Origin: Meconema thalassinum
Taxonomy: Eukaryota > Arthropoda > Insecta > Orthoptera > Tettigoniidae
Length of the DNA stretch: 64,000 bases
NCBI GenBank assembly: GCA_946902985.2
Contig: OX336395.1
Coordinates: 288,853,065 to 288,917,064, forward strand
Direction of reading: 5' to 3'
The position numbers were made by a program, and so were the translations under genes. Under the pieces are notes generated by a model. The model worked only from the letters and a program-made list of their open reading frames with translations. It was not told where the DNA came from and did no database searches. Shown piece by piece: positions 57,101 to 64,000 of this stretch; the stretch's first letter is position 1; the number at the start of each line of letters is the position of its first letter.

Positions 57101-59466
57101 AGTTCAATTGTTTACATAACGTCAAAATGGCGGCTGTGCGAAATATTTCACTGACATTCTATATCTCCGAAATTATTACAGATATCACCCTGCAATTTTG
57201 TACGGTGATACAGGGCACTGATACAAGTTTACCTATTTATCTTTCATAAACCTGTAAAGTACAAAACGAACATGGCGACCAAGCGAATATGAAATAATTT
57301 AATAGACTTTTCTCGTGATTTAACTCTCTGAGCGCAGTGAAATGTGGTACAGTACATGATTTTGCAGATTGTAATGCACTGCCATCTAATTTAATTCAAT
57401 TGTTTACATAACCTCAAGATGGCGGCTGTGCGAATTTTTTTTTATTTCTTGTGTCGTAATCATGCGATCGAAGTGAAAGTTTGAACAATGAACCTAGGCA
57501 ATAATTGTCCTTGAATGGTACATAACTCTATGGCCTATACATATAACAAGCCTAAATGGCGAGCTTCCGAAATATTTAGACGGTTCTCAATATCTATGAA
57601 TCTTTTACAGCAACCAAACTGAATTTTGTAATGTTCATAGAGACTATGAACATATGTTCACCTATTGGACTTTCAGTAACCTGGTGAGCACAAATCCAAC
57701 ATGGCGGCGACGCGAAGTATAAATATTTAAATGGACGTTTCTCGCGAATTAAATATCCGAGTGCCGTGAAACGTTGCACGTTAAATGCTTATACAAATGT
57801 TGATCCACTGACATCTAATTTATTTCAATTGTTTGCATAATCGCAAGATGGCTGCTGTGCGTAATTTTAAAATCTCGTTTTTACTTCTTGTGTTCTAATC
57901 ATGCGATTGAAGTTTGAATATCACACGTACACAATAATCTTAATGTAATAGTACAATAATAAAAATCTAACCTGGCGAACATCTGAAATATTTAGACGGT
58001 TCTCAATATCTACGAATCTGTTACTGCAATTAACCTGAAATTTTGTATGTTGATAGAGGCAATTAACATGAGCAGGATATATGAAAATAGGCTGTATAGT
58101 TCTTCACGGAACTACTTGTTTTTTGTTGAGTTTGCCGGCCTCGTTTCAAAGCTGAGCGCTTGACAGACCGAGGTTCCTGATGTGATCCGGGCGGACACAC
58201 AGTGTTACTTTAGTATGGGTTTTGAGCTATTTGATAGCTCGGAGTAGGCATGTTCCCGTGTACTTGTGTGCACACAAGTGGTCTTATCTACTAGTTAGGA
58301 AGCCTTGCATTTGGTCAATATTTATATTTAATGAATCTTAGACCAACGACAACTAATAATCATAAATTAAATAGGAAGATATAATGAACTTAAATGAATG
58401 TTATAATTCTCGTTAATCACTAAACGCCTGTTTAACTTTGATCCTCGTTTATAACTCGCTGATCATGGCATGTGATGTACAGATTTATTTTTCTTTTAGA
58501 TTAAGCATTTAGCAGCTGACAAGTTCGACTGACAGGAATTTGGTTTACCCAGAGTTTTTCAACTCGTAGGCCGTGAACCATGTAATTTGTTCTACTGTTA
58601 ACGAACAGTATTTTCAGTTTCTAGCTTACACATTATAGATGACCGATGGAAACAAACAGTAACCATCAAGTTGTAGGCAGGACTAATAAGAATACTCTTG
58701 TGTGTGATATTTATTTATTGATTGTTTTGTACACCTATTCCAATCTTTCCTCTACTACTTGTAGACCCTTTGTTGTAAAGGTGATTGTAAATTATTTGTG
58801 TTGTAAACGATCACTGTAAATCAATTTGGATCTTTTGCTTAGCTTGTTATACTACGGATGCTTCTCACCGTAATTTAGTTTAAATTCAGGATTAGTTAGA
58901 TCACTTAAAATTAAATATAAATACCGCATGGTCCCAGTTTACATTCTTTTTTTTTTCTGTCTGTTTGACGATTTGCCTACATTATGTTTCACTTGGAAAC
59001 TTCATGCCTTGTTCATTGTAAATCTCATTAAAATCTTTTTGTACCATTTCCCAAGCTTTGCTAGTGCTTGTTGATTGTATTTAGGACCAATCGAGAGGGG
59101 TTAATTTTGATAGTTAATGATTGTATATCTCGTTTGTTTATTTATTTTTGTTAGTTAGCGGATTAGTCGACTGATATCCTCCGATGGTGGGATAGGGGTT
59201 TGGAGATTTCAGTAAACCATTTTGTTAATTTTACATAAGCCTGGATTTTAATTTAGTAGTTTGTTTGGGGGTACATTTGCTTGGGATGTCTATGACTTAT
59301 GCTATGCTGGGAACCTGATCCCTATGATAATGCGGAGTCTTGTGCCGGAATAGCCCTACAGGGAGTGTACTCCGATCCTCTTTGGCCATATGTGTTCAAG
59401 GATGTGGTTATCTGGAAAGCCACGCACGGTCGGTGGTGGACCAGATAACTTCTTCTGACGGGCACA
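54199..59466 (+). repeat. 3' LTR of element D, interrupted by repeat G
   Basis: Starts TGGGCCCATATTCACTC (5' copy: TGAGCCCG...) and ends GGGCACA at 59466. About 3.74 kb without the 1.5-kb repeat G insertion (56595-58118). It is followed by ATAC, the target duplication, and then by the Polinton A capsid gene. Confidence 0.88.
56595..58118 (+). repeat. Repeat G copy 2
   Basis: Absent from the 5' LTR of element D at the matching place (about 27150), so it inserted after D. It begins with a hairpin AGCCTATTTT...AAAATAGGCT, followed by a (GT)n tract. Four subunits marked by GGCGGCTGTGCGAA-like blocks lie near 56838, 57130, 57420 and 57848. It ends with ATAGTTC...GAACTACTTG, a short inverted pair. 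It is inserted in a run of T, so a duplication cannot be read. No coding capacity. Confidence 0.75.
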
Positions 59467-60285
59467 ATACTTGCGATTGGTTTGAAAACCAACCAAGACG
59501 TAGAGAGGTCACTCTGTGTGGCATGCAGTTTGCACACTCCAACTGGGTTTATCAGGTGTTGGTAATAGTGGGTACTCATGTAGTGCCCAGCTTCTAAATT
59601 GTATGGGTAAAGCTAAATCCTTTTCAACAATCTTGAGCATTCCGGTTTTTTACGATCTTCAAGGGTAACATGTGGTACTTTCCATATGAGGCGTTGCAGC
59701 TGAATCTTTAAATCCTCTACCCCCGCATCGGCACCCTTGAGCGCATTATTATCACTCCTGTCTTTAACAAGATAAAGCACTTGCCTGGCGTTTACCACGA
59801 TACGCTTGTGATCTTCTGCAAAACCCAAACTGATCTTGAGTGGTAAAAATCCTGTAAAGGTTCCATCGGTGTGAATCATCCAGTCATTGCTTGAGTTGGG
59901 GCACCAACCAGCCGTACAAAGTGTTTTACATTCTTCACTCCCATAAGAGGGATACAATTTCATCAGACTTTTTATGCCTACATTTCGAGTAATATCCACC
60001 ACAATATCATTAATCACATAGCGTAACTCAGAAAAAAGAAAGACAAAAGCATGGTTGGCTAATGCTGATGTTGTTGGTGTGGAACCATCTCCTTTTGTGA
60101 GCCGACCTTGAGTTTGAATGACACTTTCATGGGGTAGGGTGTAAATGTATTGATTTATTATTAACAAATTGAATCTCATCATTCATATTTAGTCCTGGTG
60201 TCTGGGGTTGATAGGAATGAGGTTCAATCCTTACAATGCCCGCTTGTTCTTCAATTCCGTTGACCACCTCTAGGATGGAATTCAT
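59467..60285 (-). pseudogene. Polinton A major capsid protein, 5' fragment
   Basis: Starts ATG at 60285 (MNSILEV, as in B). Blocks LPHESVIQTQGRLTKGDG, NDWMIHTDGTFTGFLPL (with the Trp that is a stop in B) and WKVPHVTL are clear. Frame changes lie near 60182 and 59615. Coding stops at the target duplication ATAC of element D (59467-59470). The gene resumes at 11652. Confidence 0.87.
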
Positions 60286-60413
60286 GATGTTGCTGTAAAG
60301 TATAGCCTAGGTGTTGAAACAACTGCTCGTTGACACGTGTTAACCTAAACTCACGTTGTGAACAACTAACACATTTCCTAGACGGTGTTGTTACTTTGTA
60401 CACCAACTTCATA
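60251..60413 (-). pseudogene. Polinton A small protein overlapping the capsid start
   Basis: Homologue of 41457-41645. It begins MKLVYKVTTPSRKCVSC. One extra base near 60361 breaks the frame. The QLFQHLGY block then matches B. It overlaps the first 35 bases of the capsid gene. Confidence 0.55.
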
Positions 60414-61132
60414 CTGACTTCAAAACCAATTTATGGGTCACAGGCGTGTGAGGATTTAACTGGATGAGTTGTTGGTTTCTATTAACCAGCCTTAAAGTAA
60501 TATTACTAATGTTGTTAACACTCACAGGGTGATAAAGCACCACTGAAGGGTTTTCACAGAATGATATAACCACAGGGGGATGTGACAATAAAATCGTAGG
60601 GTGATTGGGATGGTGCTTGGTTGGTGTAGACGTCAGTAATGATATTATATGTAACAGAGACGTGATGAATTCAATTAATTTTACCTCGTTATTTGATTTA
60701 TGTATCTTGTTTGGTTCAAGAACTTCAGGCAAAAAGCCTAGTAATGGTCCAATAGAATCTGGTTGTGATTTAAAATCAATCATATAGGATGACAAAATAC
60801 TGCAGCAATGAGTCACGTTGTTGCCTGCAAGTTCAAACTTGTGTGTTCCCTCGAGAAATGTCTTTAAACCATAATTGTTCCACAAGCACTTTGTATATGT
60901 GTTCGTTAATATCATCGATGGTATACCCACCAGGTGGTAGGGTAAACAAAATATCATCAAAGTATAACTTGTCGTTGACGTTTTTACGTATGTTGTAAAT
61001 TCCATTATAGCCTTCAAAGGATGTTAGTCCTAGTATATAAGTTCTTTGTCCCAATTCAATGGGAGGGTAAAAGTCAATGGTAACTTCAGCACCTTGTCCA
61101 TGCACTGTCAACGTTTTACATTCTGTTGCCAT
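60409..61132 (-). pseudogene. Polinton A minor capsid (penton-like) protein, frameshifted
   Basis: Starts MATECKTLTVHGQGAEVTID, with DFYPPIELGQRTYILGLTSF as in B. The frame changes near 60890. The rest (CSILSSYMIDFKSQPDSIGP, NISNITLRLVNRNQQLIQL) is intact to 60409. The break differs from the one in Polinton B, so the two copies decayed independently. Confidence 0.75.
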
Positions 61133-61142
61133 AATGCACCCG

Positions 61143-61490
61143 TTACCTCTTGGGTTGGGTCTTATATTGAAAGGTGAGGCATAAGCGACCGCACTGTTTT
61201 GTATTAAACTTTTGCACTCGTTTCATATTATAGTATATTGTTGCACGGCTTCCGAAATAGCGAACAAGCTCTACAGTGGGAGGGAGAATTACAAAACTGT
61301 CAATGTACCACACAGTGTAACCATGTTTTACGTAGGCCACATAATGGGTTCCTGGACCATGACTACCATCTAAATTAATGACAGCACGTTCCTGCTTCCA
61401 TGGACGTAATGGTAATTGGTTACGCATAAATACACCTCTAATGTGAGGAATCTTCATGTGTTTAGCATATTTTATTACTTCTTCATGGGT
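61143..61490 (-). CDS. Polinton A adenain-like cysteine protease
   Basis: Open from 61457 to 61143, and homology begins a little earlier (about 61490). HIRGVFMRNQLPLRPWKQE, HGPGTHYVAY (catalytic His), VWYIDSFVILPP and KQCGRLCL (catalytic Cys) are all in one frame, unlike the Polinton B copy. The true start is uncertain because a frame change near 61490 separates it from the core protein. It would cleave capsid precursors. It is potentially active as a fold, although its partners are broken. Confidence 0.85.
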   Translation of the reverse strand, partial: THEEVIKYAKHMKIPHIRGVFMRNQLPLRPWKQERAVINLDGSHGPGTHYVAYVKHGYTVWYIDSFVILPPTVELVRYFGSRATIYYNMKRVQKFNTKQCGRLCLTFQYKTQPKR

Positions 61491-61949
61491 AATGGCTCGT
61501 CAAGGCAGTGCATTTATTAAAGGTTTTATGAAGACGAATAAATGCCGAGTCCCGTTTTATACGACGCCACTTTGCGTTTAACTCCTTTTCCATGGTTTTA
61601 TTATGTCGTTCACTCTCTTTCAATTGTTGATTTGCGTCTTTAACAGCCTTAACTGTTCGTGCTACTGCACTTGCTCCGCCGAACAGGGATCCCAGAGCAG
61701 TTAAACCAGCAAACAAAGCGGGTAAAATCCTTCACGTTTTGGAACAGGAGTCACTTGGGCACATTATAAAAATAGTTTTTTACTTTTTGGATTTGTATGT
61801 AATTGTGCCGCCTGAAGCACTTTTTTAATGACTAACACTTTATTCTTTTCTCCTCATGAGGCCACACGTGCAGCATTAAGAATAGCTTTAAAGCCACCCT
61901 TTTGTGATGGCTTTTTTGACATTTTCACCACGTATCTTTGTTTCTCCAT
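61483..61949 (-). pseudogene. Polinton A core/membrane-active protein, broken
   Basis: Starts ATG at 61949 (MEKQRYVVKMSKK, against MVKQWYVVRMTKK in B). A TGA near 61855 and further frame changes follow. The Gly-rich segment FAGLTALGSLFGGASAV is clear at 61716-61666, and the tail runs to 61483. Confidence 0.7.
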
Positions 61950-62137
61950 GGTGGACAAACTTTCACAAGTAAGTTTCAATCACAACTAACACTTTTCTGT
62001 AGGAAGAACCCATTCATATTTAATTCAACGAGGCTCTATATTCATGTACAATATACAGCGGAAAATCGTTTATGTTTTATTCCGCTTTTTTTTCATCGAG
62101 CGTAAGCATGAGTTGAAAGGATAATTTATCATCAGCT

Positions 62138-63044
62138 TTAACTGTCTGATGTATTATGTAATGATATAGTACTACCGTTTAATCGTAAGGATAATTGTCT
62201 TATATCCGGCATGTATTCCATAATACTAATGGTTGCATCATATAGCAAGCGGTAGGTGGTAGATCCCGAAGGTAGAACATAGGTATGTTCTTTATTGTCT
62301 TTAACCGGCAATCGGTTTGTAATGTAAACTAGGAATAGGTGAGGTCGTGATTTAATAAATGAGGAGATATATTGTTCCACAAATTGTTTGGTTGTTACGT
62401 CATGAGGATGTATGGGGTCTAAAATGTCGGCTAGTCGTCTTCGCTTCATCTCTAGAGCTTTTTCCCTGATTTCACACACTTTTCCCATTTCAGAGGTTAA
62501 AAACCGTTTTGTGCAAATATCTTGATCATCTTTAGGATTGGCTACGTAAATGATGCTGTTATCATTAGCCGTATAGCCAATGACAGTCAGGTTTGTCACC
62601 CTGTCATACAACCCTTTTACATTATTATCCACATAGTCCTATCTAGCAGCATCTGTATTAGCCGTGGGAAGAGGTAGCTGTGTTAGTGGACGCTGCTGAA
62701 CATGAAACTCAAACTCATTATTCTTGTTCACCATTAGAGTGTAAACAGACATGAAGGATTTGGTGCAGACATCTTGATTATTCACGCGGTTAGCCATGTT
62801 AATTATTCGTTTATTCTGCATGTCATAATCTCCTTTGATACGTCGTAAGCTGTATGTATTATCATACTTTTTAGTACATGCATCTGTAAAGACTTGTGGA
62901 GGTTTCACATGGGTTAACCGCATTCCTTTAGGTCATAATCACCCTCCTTAATGCGTGGCATCACTGACATATCCACATAGTGTTTGGATCATTTAATGAG
63001 GTGACCGTAGCCTTAGTTACTAATGCTCGTCCAAACACATCCAT
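62138..63044 (-). pseudogene. Polinton A fiber-like protein with more repeat modules, broken
   Basis: Starts ATG at 63044 (MDVFGRALVTKA). Repeat-type motifs follow: an early DPN module, TDACTKKY, NQDVCTKSFM, DQDICTKRFL and HDVTTKQFVEQY, at least five against three in Polinton B. The C-terminal domain (HLFLVYITNRLPVKDN, YRLLYDAT) matches B. Frame changes occur near 62930 and 62635 and the 3' end is unclear. Length variation in the stalk is usual for fiber-like proteins. Confidence 0.65.
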
Positions 63045-63119
63045 GGTTAGACTGTTCCCATCATCAGGCTTGGTTCCATGTACATAGACACCCTACTAGC
63101 CTTTTTATGATTAGTCGCT

Positions 63120-63419
63120 ATGAAGATTATTAAGTAACAACACTCCCTCCCAGTAGGAGACTTGGTTTCACACCTCTTTTCAACATCGTATGAACAACGT
63201 CACGGCTCACACCTACCGTCTTCTATTCACTGTCTTATTGTTGGGCCCTCATTATGTGGAAAGACAAATCTTTTGCTTACCCTCATTGCTGCTTTAAACG
63301 GCGTGCGCTTTCAAAATAGTTATATTTTCGCCAAATCACTCTACCAACCTCTCTATGTCTTTTTGCAACAGGTGATGTTGGGTCTTCACCACGATAACAT
63401 GAGCTACTTAACCTTTACA
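63120..63419 (+). pseudogene. Polinton A packaging ATPase, 5' fragment
   Basis: Starts ATG at 63120 (MKIIK, then TAA at 63135-63137 where B has Gln). The frame then stays open: PVGDLVSHLFSTSYEQRHGS, Walker A VGPSLCGKTNLL, FAKSLYQPLYVFL. Homology ends at about 63419, where the LINE begins, so Walker B is missing. Divergent from the fiber gene with about 75 bp between starts. Confidence 0.85.
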
Positions 63420-64000
63420 GCACATTAAGATGAGTTCCTTGTTGTTACAACTCCAGTTTAATATAGTTAATAATAATTTAGAGAACAGGGACATTATATC
63501 TTTTCTTAATGAAGTTCCGCCAATAAACGACATTCGTGTCGCAGATCTGATCACATGAGAAGTCTACACTGACTCTCCTAATTTGTCACTTAACCCAACC
63601 GGACTCAATATAGCCCACGTAAATGTACAATCCTTATCGGCACATTTTCATGAACTTGAACTCATTATACCTGATTTGTTCCATATTGGTTTGATGAACG
63701 AGACGTAGCGATCACCGCTAAATCAATCTAAATCATTCCACTTTCCCGGCTACACTCTAATACGTAATGACCGTGTCGGCAAGAGAGGAGGAGGGGTAGG
63801 AGCTTTCGTTAAGTCAAACCTTAATCCTAAAGTCTTAGCATGTTCAGATAGCCAGTATAAGAGGAGGCCTGAATTTATGCTATTCGAAATTGATGCCGCC
63901 CATCAAAAGTGCGCTGTCTGTGTTGTTTACAAAGCACCTTCACTGGGTCACTTGGAGGAAGTGGAGAATGCGTTACTAGGAATCCTACCACTTTACCAAC
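63420..64000 (+). mobile_element. LINE (non-LTR retrotransposon) fragment, endonuclease region
   Basis: A plus-strand frame from about 63430 encodes an APE-type endonuclease of a jockey/CR1-like LINE: LNIAHVNVQSLSAHFHELEL, then LFHIGLMNET, then RGGGVGAFVKSNL. TGA near 63556 and TAG near 63706 break it. Reverse transcriptase would lie beyond the window. The sequence starts abruptly at the Polinton A ATPase, as expected of a 5'-truncated insertion or one starting near the second open frame. Confidence 0.8.

Larger units (their letters stand above)
11653..59466 (+). mobile_element. Large-LTR retrotransposon D (gag-protease only), carrying nested elements
   Basis: Starts TGAGCCCGTATTC at 11653 and ends GGGCACA at 59466, between two copies of ATAC (11649-11652 and 59467-59470) in the Polinton A capsid gene. 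Without the nested elements the LTRs are about 3.75 kb each and the internal region about 4.3 kb. The internal region has a coiled-coil gag, an aspartic protease and an acidic open region, but no reverse transcriptase, RNase H or integrase. The LTRs differ more from each other than those of element E, so this is an older insertion. Gypsy-like gag and the same leader layout as E suggest it relied on a related autonomous element. Confidence 0.85.
1..63419 (-). mobile_element. Polinton A (Maverick), outer host element, fragmented
   Basis: Homologues of the Polinton B genes lie on the minus strand at 93-1863, 11308-11652 and 59467-63044, with the packaging ATPase on the plus strand at 63120-63419. 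The relative order and orientation match Polinton B: ATPase divergent from fiber, core protein, protease, penton, capsid, BIR and small late genes. The fragments join cleanly when the LTR elements at 1864-11307 and 11653-59466 are taken out, so they are one element and not two. Neither terminal inverted repeat is in the window, and the integrase and polymerase genes are not seen. A LINE fragment replaces the sequence after 63419. Almost every gene except the BIR gene and the protease has at least one stop or frameshift, so this copy is not functional. Confidence is high for the family and for the joining of the pieces. Confidence 0.88.

Noticed and set aside
59467..63419. A third, separate Polinton on the right
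   Set aside because: Its capsid break shares the ATAC duplication with the break at 11652, so it is the other half of Polinton A.

Overview
The window is eukaryotic, almost certainly animal and most likely arthropod, and consists entirely of transposable elements. I see no host gene, tRNA or rRNA. The diagnosis rests on two Polinton (Maverick) elements, a gypsy-type LTR retrotransposon with a nearly intact gag-pol, a second large-LTR retrotransposon, a P-element relative with a THAP domain, and a LINE endonuclease. The species cannot be named from the sequence.

Layout, outermost first. (1) Polinton A, read on the minus strand, is the substrate of the window. Its genes appear in pieces at 93-1863, 11308-11652 and 59467-63419. 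A LINE interrupts it at about 63420 and it leaves the window on the left. (2) Two LTR retrotransposons sit in its major capsid gene: element C (1864-11307, target duplication TCAAT/TGAAT) and element D (11653-59466, target duplication ATAC). (3) Element D carries a younger gypsy element E (12680-25735, target duplication CTAC) inside its 5' LTR. It also carries a complete Polinton B (30319-51744, target duplication CCCGTG) inside its gag gene. (4) Polinton B carries a solo LTR, F (31403-32584, target duplication GGTGG), in its left terminal inverted repeat and an unidentified 2.9-kb insert at about 36178-39055. Element C's second LTR holds a deleted P element (5946-7871) and an unidentified insert. 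A 1.5-kb repeat 'G' occurs twice in opposite orientation (8770-10282 and 56595-58118). The result is Polinton > LTR element > Polinton > LTR, four levels deep, with target duplications at each resolved step.

Polinton B has the usual virus-like gene set: integrase, packaging ATPase, adenain-like protease, minor and major jelly-roll capsid proteins and protein-primed DNA polymerase B. It also has a fiber-like protein, a membrane-active core protein, a phospholipase A2-like protein and a BIR-domain (IAP-like) protein just downstream of the capsid gene. Polinton A carries the same genes in the same order. Most are broken in both copies, often at different sites. The BIR gene is an open reading frame in both copies. 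Element E looks the youngest: its two 3.3-kb LTRs are nearly identical and its gag-pol has one frame change. Element D is a gag-protease element without reverse transcriptase or integrase and probably depended on a helper.
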